A stretch of DNA of 64,000 bases from Bugulina stolonifera. Lineage: Eukaryota > Bryozoa > Gymnolaemata > Cheilostomatida > Bugulidae. The stretch is taken from NCBI GenBank assembly GCA_935421135.1, contig OW285187.1, forward strand, positions 32,986,818 through 33,050,817. Reading direction: 5' to 3'. The notes beneath the pieces were generated by a model. That model was not told the origin of the DNA. It ran no database searches and saw nothing but the letters and a program-made list of their open reading frames with translations. A program made the position numbers and the translations under genes. The stretch's first letter is position 1; every line of letters starts with the position of its first letter. Shown here one piece after another: positions 27,701 to 42,700 of this stretch.

Positions 27701-30700
27701 TACTGAGAATGGTTTTGTTGAATTTAAATCTGCTTTTGAAATGGCCATTGTGAAAACAATGTGTAGTGTATTCACCATGTCAACACATTTCACACATCAG
27801 TAGATTGGACACAATTACTTTCTTTGTGGGTACTATAATATGCATTATATAAACCAACCTTGATAATAATAATACTATTATTTAGTGCATTGTGTAGCAT
27901 TGTATTACCCAGTACCTATGGGCTACAGGACTGGATAACACAGGTTGTTATAGTTGAATGTGTAAACTTTGCGTACAGCTGTGTGTGATTGTCCAGTCCG
28001 CTCTCTGGTTGGCTACTTCCATGTATCATTATCATCAATCATATCCTGCATATTTTACTGCATAGCTAGCTTGCCTAGCATGTTAACTTACAGCACAGCA
28101 TCAACTGAACAAGTAGTAAGTAGTTTTAGTACTAGTGTGGTAGTCGAAAATAGATAACTTACTCAAACCAATATTGTAATTATACTTGTGATTGTAAGGC
28201 AGCTATCATAGGTGGGGAGAGCAGCATGCTCATATACATTTATTTATTTCTTTATTCCTACAAAGTGCAGTGCAGTGCATTGTATGTATGTATGCATGTA
28301 GACTGTACATAGTTAATCCAGTGTGGGTATTAGACTATTAGTAGATTTTCCTTGTACAAGGATTATAAAACATCCTGATAGCTTTGGGACTTTACTACTT
28401 TGCTGGACACTGGAAGCAGCGAAAAGTTCTACTTGGGCAGTTGTTAGGATATCAGCAGCAGCAGTTACGTCACTGCATAGCTTATATAATAGTGTCAGTA
28501 AGTTATGCTAGTATTCTAGGCTTTAAAATGGCAACAAGTAAGAAGATTTAAATGTAATGACGACTAGCCTATCTTAGTAGTCATTGTGGGATATAGAGAG
28601 TAATTGAGTATCTCTTGTTCTTCACTGGACGTTCAGGTGTCTCACTTCGACATCAAATGGGCTCCTTGGTGACCACTTGGTTATTGTCGCAGTTCTGTTT
28701 CTACCAACATTATACTACAGCATGTATAGTATGTTTATGTGGAGGAAGTGCATATTTTTCCATTGAAATCGAACGACTTTTTGAGAGACATTTCAGTTAC
28801 GATTCTCACTGGCCGAGTGTTAGCAAGTCAATACCGCCAGAGTCATACAGCTATTTACCACTCAGTCAAGCTGTGAACTGCATGCTGCATAGTTTGTCAT
28901 AATAACCATCGTTACTTCCATAAATTAGTGATTAGTAATCAGTGCAGCAGCTATTTAGCTACTCCTTACCCTATTCATTCTGGCATTTCTTAGGTATCAT
29001 CAGATTCAGACCAGCACAGGAGTTGAATAAGTACGATTTATTCATACTATGAAACCTCAACATAAACACTATTGTGTTGCTTTTGTACACCATTAAATGT
29101 ATACATTATTGCAGCTTTTTAGTTGACCAAATGGTGGACCAACTCTTGAAAAATTTATTGAAAGTTTAGAAATAGGCTCTCAGTTTGAGGTGTCCAGTGT
29201 TTATAACTGTCTAGTTTTTTATGTAGTATTATTGCCAATATTATTCATAAACAAGTAGTTGGTTTGATGTTGGTAGTAGATTAGATAGTGGTATTGGTTA
29301 TGGATTCTCCATTAGGCTCTGGTAAACAGGTTATTTTTACCAATGGACAAGTTGTTTATTAATGATAGTTTTCCTACTAATAGATTTTGTAGTAATTTTA
29401 GGTACATGTATAACTAACTAGCTATCAAGAATTTAATCCTGAACTGTAAGCTCAGCTTATTCTCAAGTAATTACAACTACCTCTAATCCTGGATAATATT
29501 GTAGGATTCATCTGAATTTCAATAGCTTGAAATATTTGCTAATAATGATATTTTATGCTGGATGGATGTTGTATTATAACATGGACTGTATAATGCAGCA
29601 TTCAAGTTCAATCTTTTGCCTAAGCTTTGATGGTACTGAATGGTTGAATTCATTATAGAACTTCTAAGTCCTGGTTTTAGTGTTGTACTACAGCTATTAT
29701 AATTTTGTATGATTATTGGTATTATGGTATGACTACATGAAATGGCAGCTTAATAATCAAGAAATGGTATGTTGACGGAAAGGAATTTGCAACTAATTAT
29801 CTGGTTGGTTCTTTGGTAAAGCTCCATTCACTATGGCATTTCTATCGATCATGTGACCAACCTAGAACTTGGAAACCATTTTAAGAGCTAAATCTTGCCT
29901 AAATTGTTTTTGAAAGCTTGTTTGGAATATTATTAAATATTTACAATGACAGTGTAATTTTAAACTAAAAATTAAGGGATACCATTTTTGGTGACATTGG
30001 CCTAGCTATTCTAGCCAGGTTGCCAAGATGCTGATGGCTCTGTGAGAAGAGCATAAACATTATTTTCACAGATCCTGAGGGCTTGTGTAACTCATGCACC
30101 ATCATTTTGGTCTATAAACCTGTGCAAATGGCATCCATGACAGTATTGTCAACTGCAGTATGGCCATATGTCACTCTAACTGTTTATATTACAAGGTAGG
30201 CCTTTAGGCAGGCTTATAGTAGGGTATTGGGCTGGCAGGCTAAAGCTGATCAACAGTGTGTCAAAAATTGTATGAAGTTTACATATCAGATCAATTTGCT
30301 CAGTGAATGGGTTGTGTATATTATAATTATACTGATATACCAACTGGGTATAATATTCAGGTATTATATAACCCTTTCAGTAATCAACAGTAGCATAGTA
30401 TCGTTAGCCTTTGTACTAAATGCATCTCATGATATCATGTGCATTGTAATAATCACATGCACTAACCAAGTCTTTATAAAAAGTTAAGCACAGAACCTTC
30501 TGTTCAGGTACTGATTTACCATACTTGTGTTGGTGCAGTAATGGCCAGTTGACTTGTAGACTAAAATATTGGCTCAGTGGTCAGTTGAATTATTGCTCCC
30601 TCCAGCAAAGATAAATATTTGTATTGTTACAACACCAGAGTGATAAACCCTATCTGTCACACTATCACATAAAATCTTGATTCATGACACTTGACTGGTT

Positions 30701-33700
30701 TCCCATTAATGTTTATTTACTTGTTAGTAACTAGTAGCCAGAAGTGACTGTCCATCTCCAGCCTCTCCCCTTGCTCCACCTCTTTCTGTCCTCAACTCAT
30801 AGTTCTAGCCAGTACTAACCAATAGCTCATCTTGTTATGATTAATAGCCTTGTGGTTAAATGATGGCTAAAAACCTTCTTATGGCCAATAAAGCAAATTG
30901 TCTTTGGCCAGTTATCTTTAACATAACAAAATTAATAGCCATTTCTTTTGGTATGGCATGGGCACCAGATAATGATAACTAATGGCTTAATTCTGCTTGG
31001 TGGTAGTACCACTACCGCGTCAGAAAAGAGTACATGTAGATAGGTTGCTCCATGCAGATCAGGCCTCCTTTAAACTGGAGGCAGATTTCAGACTAACTTC
31101 ATGAACCAAAGGGGTAGTTCCATAAGCATAGGCCTACTACCAGTCATGATAATAAATAATTATATTGGTTAATAGTACTAGTATTATTGGTTTGTGTGTA
31201 CTTGTAAAATCAGTATCGGAAGCAGTGGTTCATACTGTATGGAGTGCTGCTGGTACACTGTAGTAATAATAGGTTAGGTAGACATAACGTTGTCTGATGC
31301 TACGGTGTGAATGTCTAAACTCTGTGGTAGAGGTACCCACACCACACGGTGTTTAATGTTAGAGCATTAATTCACATGTAGATACATTTGACCGTACATG
31401 TACTTACATGTAAGCGTACACGTAAGTGAGCGTTGGACATCTGGTCTTGTACAGAAACATGCACAACTTACAATCCTGCAACTTATGATTAGTATTGCTG
31501 TTTGTCCCTTAGGTAGTCAGTCTGCTGCAAGCTCAACTCTAGGCTGTACATTTTATGTTTATGGAAATATGTGTTACACTACTAAATGACAGATGTACAT
31601 CAAATATGGCATTTGTTTTGACTCCCATCACAGGAATGACGGGCAAAATGTTGCAGATGTGGAAAGGTCTTGTTAAGTAGGTGGAGTGACATAGAGGAAC
31701 CGTATATATATTTCTGCTCTCTCCCTGCTAGTCTTAGTGCAGTGGTCATCGATTGTAGCAAGTATGCAATACGTTTCTGCAATTCATTGCAGTGATCAAG
31801 AGCAGCTGCATATTCCCTTGCCATTGCTGATGTTAGTACAAGTACACTAAGGTAGGCCAATATCGGTGGTTTGTAGCTGCCATATGCTAGGCATTGGTCT
31901 AAATACATTCAGCTTTAACCCAAATGACATTTCCCATCTCCATCTTGGTCACAAGTTTTCTCTCCTTTTCCCATCAACTGACTAACAGATGAACGGATTC
32001 GGAAATGAGTTGAGCTCAGTATTGACAGTCAAGTGATGATATGTTTCGTATCTGAAATGGTTGTCCAATATTCTGGTTGTTAACTACACGTATAGGTATG
32101 TTAATCTACCCTGTGAGGTCACTCATGCCCAATCCAGAGTGCATACCTCGGGTTGACCAATTTGGAAAAGTTATGCGGACAAGATTTTACGGAACAGTAA
32201 TGCTCGGTGGAAGTCTATTAGTCTCAAGAGATAATCTCAGTGGGTCATGAGACTATGGCTCTTGAAATGGCAACATGTTGATCATGATCAATGGCTGCAA
32301 AATCATGGAGCCATTATTTACTGTCGTATGAAAATAATATACCAATGAATGTTAGAGCACTAAATAATTTGAAGTAGGCCTATATGTATATTACCATACT
32401 GTATTGCAATAATGAATCGAATGTCATCGGGTATCAGCACCAGCAGATTGAATGGGTTGTTTCATAATATTGTACCATTTTGTCTAGTCAAAGATGAACA
32501 CAATGCTATATCCCTTTTCTTGCCAATGTTTTTCCTAATCAATCATCAAGTCAATTATACAAGCTCCACTATTTTGCCAGGAAATTCGTCGATTAGAAGG
32601 TTTTTCGATGCCAAGCAGAGTTACTACTAGGGTCTCTCTCTCATGTATTGCGAATGTGTACATGTAGCCTATATTAGCCTAAGTTATCTGGTCCCACACG
32701 CTACTGCACTTTTTGACGTCGTCACCTACATGGATGGTTCAGTACTGGCTGGCATGTTGCAGAACAATATTATTAATAAATAATGTCCATACTTAGCGTG
32801 TTGCTATGCGATTTCGCATTACATGCCTTGTAGTATTTCCAACTCTGGTGTTTCATGTATATTTCCACCCTCTTCCAGCAATGCCATAATAAATTTGTTT
32901 GTTGTGTTCGTTAAAAATGTCCTTAACCCCTTCGGGGACTGGTTGAAAATAAGTGTCAGAATTTTGTGTTTTGGGAAATTGAAAATAGATATTGGTAACT
33001 GGATTGAATATTGGTAACTGCAGTACTAACGGCTCACTATATCAAATGTATTAATCGATCACTTGGCAATAGTTTATTAATGCATAGGACTTCAGAAGCT
33101 TCAGCATTTTTCTAGCAAGGCTACTTAAATTGTGGCTTGGCGTTTCAGGTGCAGGCCAACTTGCTCAAGAATTTTCCGGCCCACTTCTTGTCCCAGGGTC
33201 ACGAACACATCGGCCTGACCAAAATCCTTATTTTTGTGTGAGAAATTTCCGGTGTTCCGATGAGCTAGGGATTGCTTTCTCCAACCAACCAAAATTCCAA
33301 GTCAATAGCTCTTTTGGCCTAGGCCGCATGGCCAACCTTGGAGTTATATTTGCGGCCCTAGTACTAATAGGAATTGACCAATCACCACAGGACTCAGTTT
33401 GGTATACCGTTGGTCTTCTCGCAGCTGACATACAGGCACAGTAGCACCATCTGGACCAAAGCCTAAACAATCAATTTTAGGAACTCATTGAAAACCTGGG
33501 GTCTACGTCTGAATATCTCATTTTGTTTGTCTTAAATTTTTACTGGTTCCATGCAATCCACAGACCTTCTATACACCTGTAATGAAAGCCTATGTTGATA
33601 AAAATTCTGTTTTCGTTGCAGTCAAGAGTAGTGACTCGGCTGAACATAGCAGCAGCATATATCGATTCAAATTGAGTAGCACTCGCTATGCTTTCATACA

Positions 33701-36700
33701 TACCAACAGTCATTTAACTGCCGTCACCAAAAACTCTAAAGACTCCAACAGAGTTATCTTCTCCAAGCATTCCATATTGAGGTAAGTTGATGTTTTTGCC
33801 AAAATGACTGACATTAGTACTTGTCACATACTTGAGGGTTGAGATAACTTATAGAAAAAGGAAATTATTGTCCATTAATGTCCTGTAATATTCTATGTAA
33901 TGTTAGTAGTTGTGATTCTTACAGCGAATGTAGTGAATTGTCAGCCCATGTCTTGAGTACCTGTAGTACTAACATTAGCTGCCATGGAATATGTTAGATG
34001 AGTGTACATGTATATAATATTATATTCCGTGAAGTGAACTGGTGGTGGGATTTACACCATGTATTACCAGTAGCCAGTGTAGTGTGGGCATCATGTCCTC
34101 CATTCAGAGGCCCCACCAGAATCGTCTACCCATATGGTGCAGCTGATGGTAGGCCGGCTGTCTGATGTCCAGGTTAGGTATCCTTCATAAGCTCAAGTAT
34201 GCAGCGATGAGTTGACAGGCACTACTACAGCTGTTAATAATGCATGATAGGGTGCATCTACACAGGTGATGGCGACAACATTAACATCAAGTGTCAACTC
34301 TAGAGAGATGATTATATTTTCTGTTAGATAACTGGCCCTCACTTTCACTACTACCTCTTCACACTGTAAAATACAGCTGTTAACTTGTAACATTATTATT
34401 ACCATGCTGAGCATTACACAAAGTAATGGATAGTAATTTATCATTTTTCACCCTCCCTATCTATCAACATGTATCCATCCTATCTACAGTTGTATCTAGA
34501 ATGTTTGTATAGTGATCATTTCAATAAATCTGTAGCTTTATATATGATATATATTATAATAGCTGCTGCTGCCAATTATTACAGCTGTAAAATAAGTGGT
34601 ATAATTATAACATATTATGGAATGGGTAGTTGGTGGGTTGTATAATCTCTGTAATTAGTAGGTGCCAGTTATAATATCCATTTATATCTCTAGTAGTGCA
34701 TGTAGCAATAGTTGGTGGGTACATACAATTATATATACCTACCTGGTGTACATATATACAGTGTATGTAGCTGCTGCCAAAGAGTACTAGCTAATGATTT
34801 CATTATTCCAAATTCAGCTGTACTTCTTGTTAGTAGCGAGTGTGAACATCACTTGCTCTGATCACTTACATTTATTTCTGGATGGAATGGCTATTGCAAT
34901 GTCCCCTAAGGCTATTTCATGCTGATCGAATTATCAGCTTAGTGCATATGCAAATACATACATGCAGGTACAATAGACCTATACCTGATCAAGGTTACAT
35001 CACTATGGGGTAGGTAGGATTGTCAGTGCAAACAGGGTAGCAAGTCTATGGACATGGTAAACTTGTGCACAGAAGTTGCTCTCAATCTGCTTTTAGCATA
35101 GTAGCTATTAGTGTAGGGAGATGTTTGGTTACTGTTGCATATTATTATCTATGGTGTGAGTAGAAAGGTCAAACTGATATTTGAACTGCAGGACATGGCC
35201 AAAGTGGCTAGCTGGAGTATGACTGGGCCCTGTGATCAATCACTGTTAGTAATGTTGGTATTATACTACTATGTAGTAATAATACTAATATACTCGGGTA
35301 GGAAATGTAAGCTCTTAGTCTCTCTCTGTAGGAGAACTAGTAGAGGAACTGTACAATCTACACAGTAGCCTGTGGTACACTCTAGGCAAAAGGGTGCTCT
35401 AACACAACTTCTTTTTACACAGGTGCAGTGCTGCTACATTCACATAGTATTAACAAAACCAATGGTATCCTTTGAAATGAACAAGCATATTCTATCAAAA
35501 CTACCAAAACAAAAACCACTACTCATGTAATTGGCAATGTGCCAGACGGTTGTGTGTGTGTCATGGTCATGCATGTGGTGGACAGGTTCACCCCCATGGT
35601 TCACCTGGTCATAATACTGGCTGTAGTCCAAGATAAGTTTATGACTGCTCTGGACATGAACTAATCTTCAAAATTCTTCCGGTTTCTTGTAAAAATAATG
35701 CAATGCTCCTGTCAGCAATATTCATTAGTCTTACTGCTGTTGTAGGTCAACTGTTCTATGGGCAGGCATGGTGATGCTGCCCTATATTATTAAGCAGCAG
35801 TGCCCATTTGGTTGTGGTAATCACAATAGTCACAATCAGTTAACCTGCAGTGCCTCCTATTTTAGAATGTTGAGTTTTATTTATCATGTTAGATCCCATG
35901 ATGTTCCATTATACTAGCCAGTCAGTATCCCAGTAGTAGACCACTGCCTATGACATCATACATGCATGTCCCGACCACACATCGGAAACAGGCATGTGAC
36001 ACTTGTCAGAGCTGCCAGAGTTTAATCCAATGAAAATTAGTTTTGTAGACTGATATTTAATGTTATTCTTGAAGTTATCAGCTCAGTTTCTGTTGCTTCC
36101 TGTGTAAACCTGGTTGATCTAAATATATTACGCAAATAGGCTACATCTAAAGGGAAGAAAAGTACAGAATTTTCTGTTGCTATTACTTAATAATAGAGCA
36201 TACTGCATACATTCTACATTGTACATGCGTAAACGTATATTATTGGCAAGCTGCCAATGTTCCAATGTAAGTTGAATAGAATGATTACAGTGTAAATGCA
36301 AGTAATCCCTGTGCACTACGCTATATGATGGATGCACATGGATGCATATGGTAGAGAAGTTCACTGGTGAATGTGTTTTGGCAGTCAACACAATATTTGT
36401 TCTGATGACTGTCAAGTTGTGAAAAACTATAAAAATGGCTGAAGTGATTCATTGATCTAGGTGCAGTAGCAAAAGGAAGACAGGCATATCTAGGCCTGCA
36501 CCGGTGTTGCCTCCCCACTGGTATTCGGTTTTTAGGGTGGTGGTAATCAAACACCGGTTGACACCGGTTCTCTTGTGCCTGGTCTCATTCGGTGTCAACC
36601 GATGCCAAATTTGGATCGATATATCGAACCGCACCGGACCTCTTGAACCTGGTCTCAAGCGGTGTTAGACGGTGTCAACTTTGGTTCGATATACCGGATC

Positions 36701-39700
36701 GAACCGGTCCAGGAGCTAGTTTGCCTAATAGAGTTGTCCCATCATGATCGTGCAATACAAGGGAACAAAAATCCACAACACTTTCTTGCAACATGAGTTC
36801 ATGCCAATCATTGTTTTATTTTATTTTCAGGTATGGCAGGCAGACAGGGCTTGATTAAAACATAGTATATGTATATTATTTTTATTTAAGTGGCTACTGA
36901 GTTAATGAAAGAAACTCCTACTCCAAGATTTTGTATTTGCCCATGTAGTCTAGTGAGTCTTAAGTTGCATTGGGTCTTACTTCACCTATTTTATATAATT
37001 TTAATAAATACATGAAATATAAAAACATGAGGGTGGACACACACCCAACCGACTACATATAATTTATTAGATTTATTACTGATTGTGACCAAATTACAGA
37101 AGAAAAACAGCAAACATTGTTTCCACCACACTCGTACCATTGACACAAAAAGATAACAAATTTAAAATTACATGGGCTAACTTCATATCACAAGAGAAAG
37201 AAGAAACGCTAGCATAGTTGCACATGATGTAATGATAATGTAGGAAATCTTTCTTGCAAGCTTTCTTGATAGATTGCTGATTTGGTGTAATTCAGTGTGT
37301 CCACCGATTGAATCTAGCAGATTTGTCTTCAGATTTGATATTTCGATGGCTCAGTCCGATGAATTCCACCTACAAAATATTGATTGAACATTAGTATTAG
37401 CTTATTTTAAATAAATAAAGAGCTGGTGCTTACCAAAAGCATAACTACACAACGATTTTTAATTAAAAAAACATAATTAATAATTATTAACTATTATAAG
37501 CATTGAAGCTATTTTTAGTTACAAGCGATTATAATCAAATTTAAACATTAGTAGTAGATTAATTATAATAGAAATAATTAATCCAATGGTATGTTTATAT
37601 TTAATTATAATATTTATAATAATCCATTATATTCGATCGTATACTACTAATCTATTTCAGCACACTATTCATGAACAAAGCAATCATATGCAAACGATAG
37701 AATATAATATACGCAGAATCTGCTAAGTTACGTAATTATTAATCAATTTATTATAATTTAATAATAACTATTACCTCCACAACATTGATAATCAATCACA
37801 GCCACGATGGCAGTTAATGTGGAAACGGATTAGCGAAGGTATGCAACCTAGTTTGAAGTGAGGTAAACAAGAACACGTGACATTAGACCGCATGAATATT
37901 GAATGACTACTGGCATAGCGATCCGGTTCGATAACATCGAACTACACCGAACCATCGATATATCGTTTGGGCACGGTGCCGGTACGATTCGGTGCATAAA
38001 AAATTTGCCGATGTGTAACACCGAGGGTTCACACATCGTTTACATCGTTTGAAACCGAAACACCGTGCAGGCCTAGGCATATCCCTTCCAAATCTGGGGG
38101 CAATCTCCTTGGGTAAAACAATATTATATTTGTAAGAGGCGATAATCTCTATCTGTCCAATTCCTAATCCATAAAAACAAATGACAATTATGTTGGCTCA
38201 TGTTTACCATGTTGCATCCTGGTTGCTTATGGTTTACTTACTGATAGCTTCTATCATAATGGATGAACCAAATACATCGGAAATAACATCTCATGGAGGG
38301 CTCCAGGCTTAGCCATACTATCCCTCGATAATGAGATATCTATGGTAGATTACTGGGAAGTTGTACAAATTGTAGCCCGATTTGCAATGGCAGTTGTAGG
38401 CATTTTGTAATTATGTGTTTTACAAGTTTTGTGTCTTGCATTGGGGTTTGGCCCATCCTGCTGTGTGGAGTCCACTGTTAGTATAATTATGCCTATACTT
38501 CTGTTGTAGAGAGTGTGATTCAAGTGAGTTGAAAGGTTCAGCCTCTACAAGTTTTATGAAAGCTCTTAGCAGTCCACCTCAGGTTCAGTCAGCACTTGGA
38601 ACGGGTCTACTGCAACCACTGGAGTTTGCCAGCCAAGTAGCTAATGGTTTCATGCCAAATTCCCCTCCATACCAGTCCAAGTCTGTACGGCTCACTGGAA
38701 GTGTTGGTAGCAACCCACCACCGTACCATCAGCACCACCACCAGTTACAGCCCCAACAGACTAATGTAAACACATCAGCTGCCAGTACAAACTTGAACAT
38801 GACTCTTATGTCAGGTAAGGAAGGCTCTATGTGAATTGTGAATCTTCAGATGTAACAAAGCTATACATCTCCACCTGGTATCTGGTGCACTGTGTGTGGG
38901 AGGGAGGTGTAGGAAGGAGCCAGGTCTATGTTAATATATAGATGTACTAATTCCTCCACGGGCTGACTGATAATTATGATGTTTTGTGTGCTTAATATCG
39001 GGAGGTCAGCAGATATTTTTTATTTTGCAAGCAACAGTCTTGTTGCTCCTGTAGAATATGATTGAGAGGTAATGATCCCATTGGTGGTGTATTAATTGGA
39101 CTGAACTCTTGCTAAATGAAGGTTGAACCTTCATACAAACTGCTGAGCTAATTAGGTACCAGGTGTTGTGTATGTTTCCCACGCCAACAACTCAGTGACT
39201 GAAGCTTTAACTTACACAATCTATCTTCATTCCATCCATTTGAGTGATTTTGTTTCTACAACATGGTCATGATGAGCTGTACTATGCAGTGATTTTAGGT
39301 TATATAAATAGCGGGTTTCCCTGGGTTCTGTTCTAGCCGTGCTGGCCTTTCCATACACTAGAAGTTTAAAAAATCAATATACAATGCTAGCTACAACTTG
39401 TCAAGCTCATAATATCTATTCACTGCCATATCCCAAAGGAATTATAAATATTTGTATGTTTAGTGCTCAGCATCTCTATGTATAATGGATAATGTAGTAG
39501 TATTATTATTGTATGATATATATTGTATTATAGTGTGAGGGTTTGGTTTGTATACTTCAACAAGTAATAGTTGACTGGCATCCTAAGTTAAAGTACAACT
39601 GAATTTCCCAGGGCATTCCGCCAACATTACATGTGCTTCTGTCATCAGTTGCAGCCATCCAGGTGAAACACTGTATTGTGCTGCAGTAGTAGTGGTCCTA

Positions 39701-42700
39701 GTAGTAGTTGATTTTGATTCACTGGAACAAACGCTACCATTTCCTCATCATTATAATGATATCCATGGCAGTCATGACTTTCTCTATTCATAGTGCAAGT
39801 CATAGGTTGTAGTTGCCTTCCTCATCTAAATTATTCAACTTGTGATGGATACTTGGAGGGCATAGGTGTTTGTAAGGTGGAACTGTCATAATACTTGCAG
39901 CTGTAATATCTATGCTATTACCTCTATACTTAATTTATTGTACTCTCTGCTGTTTGTTATATAGGCATGTCACAGCTACCTGATATGAACTTCAATGATT
40001 GCTATCCTTCGCCAAGAATTAACTTCGGAGGCTCCAATGCTGGTAGCTTTGACTCTGGTGATAGTGGGATGAGTTGGCTCGGAACTGTACCTGGCTCAGC
40101 AGGGAAAGTGAGGGGGCATCACATGGCACCCCCTAATTCTCAGGGACATGGGATCAGACTTTCCATACACAACCAGAATGCTGGTGTTGCTCGTATGTGT
40201 ACTATGCTATAGCTTGTTATCAATTCACATCGTAATATACATGCTTATGTTTGTGTTACAGTTAATATACTGCTCACGGTAAGGGACATTTCGAAAAAGA
40301 CAGTTCAAAACAGGACGTTTCACAACTGGACAGTTCGAAGCAGGACAGTTTGAAACTGTGTAGATTACATTTAGAAGAACAAAACTCACAGATAGTTAAT
40401 TAATTATTTATTTATTTAGTCATTTAAATAAAAAAATGATATTAAAAATAAAAATTAGTTGAAATTTGGTGATTAGGGGTTTCGAACTGTCTGGTGTTGA
40501 ACTGTCCGGGTTGAAAACGTCCTGTTTCAAACTGTCTTTTTCGAACAGCTGCAAATTTGCTGCTCACGTTATCACTGGTCACCAGTGATGAGCGACAATG
40601 TGCACAGCACATAATGTGCACACAAGGCTGCCCAGGTGTTTTTTATACTGCGTGCACACAAGATACACACTACACAGGCCGCATATTTTTAGCCTTATAT
40701 TTTGTCCCAAATGTCAGCCAAGTCTTGGGGGTGTAGTCTAAGAGCCTTGCCACTAATCAATTACAGTGTGTGACTTGCTGTGTTCATTGCCATCCTCCCA
40801 AAATATTCAAGACCTAATTGGGAACTATGAAAACTACTGCTGTTGTAGAATCAATGTATTTATTTATAGGCTAACCTTTGTGATGTCATAGGGAGTATAG
40901 GTAGCTCACGTGATGTCACAGATATTTCGTGGTGAATTTAAATTAACTATGCTGACATATGCCTCATGTTGATTAATTATAAACATAGCCAGTAATTTAG
41001 TCACCTTTGTGAGGAATAAAATTGGGGCTGTGGTAAGACTTGCCAGGTTCAACAGGTGGCTAAATTATACTCTAGATTAATAATGTAGGTTATTATTGTT
41101 TGGGAAGAAGGGGGACCTACCAACCCATACCAGCTGTCAACACACCTAGACAATTTTGCATAATATTACAGTCAGTGATGTGTCAACAGATGTGCGTTGC
41201 ATTTCACTGACTACTGGTCTAGAGTTCTACAGTTGGAACTAGTTTTATTCTTACACACAAATATAGATATTTACTATAATCTTTATTGGATTAGTCTAGT
41301 AAAGACTGTGCCACCATCTTTGCCCTATCTAACATCATTCTGTAATACCTGTATAATCTGTCATAATTGTTTGATGTAGTCCTACATAAGAGTATACTAC
41401 TAACAGTGCTAATGTATAGTGGTTCTCTGTTACAGTTGATAGTACTATATCTACCCACACTTCAAGCACAGATACATATACTAGCCTTTCTTACGGCCCG
41501 CTAGACAATGTTAGCCTCTCTCACTCACTCTCCTCGGCAGGTATGACGCACCTACTGAACTACTACAGCTACTACTTCCATAGTCATCCTGATGTTATAG
41601 TCTTAGCTATTGTAATATGTCACTTTGTTCTGCTTCGCACTGACAGTCATTCTGTCTACTTTTCTAATCTTCAAGAGGCGCATTTTATTTGCAGTTGGAT
41701 TTATCCTCCCTTGAAACATTGAGCCATTGCTATGCTCTCATTTCAAGTGTAAGCTTTATTGAAAGCTTGCAGTGAGTAAAAGTTGTCTTCTCTCTCTCCT
41801 CTATATAATTATTATGCATAAATGTGCATATATTGTATATTATTGGTATTATTATTCTATAATGATGTGATGAGAGTTATCTCCTCTCTTGCTATCATCT
41901 GACTGGAACTAAACTACATATAACACTAGTACGTATTTACTATCCACTCCATTCTACTTTACCAGCATCCATACCTATAAGAAGATCAGGTTCACTCAAT
42001 TAACAGATCAGTAATGTTGTTGGATGGCCGAGGTTGACTCAAACTGAGACATGGAAATGTTTGAACTGCTTTTTAGAACCAAGGCAGAGGTTGATTGAGC
42101 GAGCTATATTTTCTTAGCTGGTTGCCCCTCTTTAACCCCTGTCTCTCTCTCAACTACATATATGATCCTGTTAGAACAAGGGCCGTCTCTCTCTCTCAAT
42201 ATGTTTGTTATACTTGCCATTGTTATAACTGGTTAGGATGATAATTGAATACCTTTGATGTTCAGTTTTTAGCAACTTCTATAATAAATGTTTAAGGACT
42301 TCACAATGTGTACAAAGCTATGGCTCTATCATTTGTGGGCAGTCTGTTTGTTGGCTGGAACCAGGCTTACCAAGTTCCACTGGTGAAAATCGAGGAGTGT
42401 TAGCATTTGGGTAGAGGCGTGTGGGGGATGTCCAGTTTGGATGGAGTGGGGTATCAAAATTTTCGTTGAACATCTGGGAGACTTGGTAAGCCTGACTGGA
42501 ACAGGGAAGGCGGAAGGGTACCACTTTATCAGGTCTACTTGTACCTGTGTGTGCTGGATATATCAGCTTGTGTTGTTTAGATACAACCTTGAATGGACTG
42601 CTGATGTCACCAGCAGACGAGAAGGTGGAGCTACCACCAGATACTGTGCTGAGGAAGCTGCTGCAGGCAAAGGATGACGAGGAATACCAGAGTTACTGTA

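Larger units (their letters stand above)
20278..33781 (+). other. NCOA: PAS-A and PAS-B coding exons of the NCOA gene
   Basis: Six exons encode the PAS region. PAS-A begins ELKAFLFVVNSQGKIVSVTD and continues NITQYLGYPPSDWSDRSIYN, then FLHAANHVSFGQNLL. This mirrors p160 proteins (xLxGFxFVVNxxGxIVFVSENVTxYLxY, SVYxILHxxDHxxFxKNLL). The next exons carry FLCRMKQCAS and PKMYLICVAQKVENP. PAS-B contains VEFTTHANADWVVISCDM, DTLVGKKFTDFVCSNDVARF and, after a 9.5-kb intron, SIYRFKLSSTRYAFIHTNS. The match to NCOA rather than other PAS proteins rests on this order and on the downstream LxxLL boxes. Confidence 0.9.

Noticed and set aside
33130..33444. 104-codon + frame with a matching open minus frame
   Set aside because: No recognisable domain. 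It lies in an NCOA intron whose neighbouring exons already join in frame, and its composition suggests a repeat fragment.
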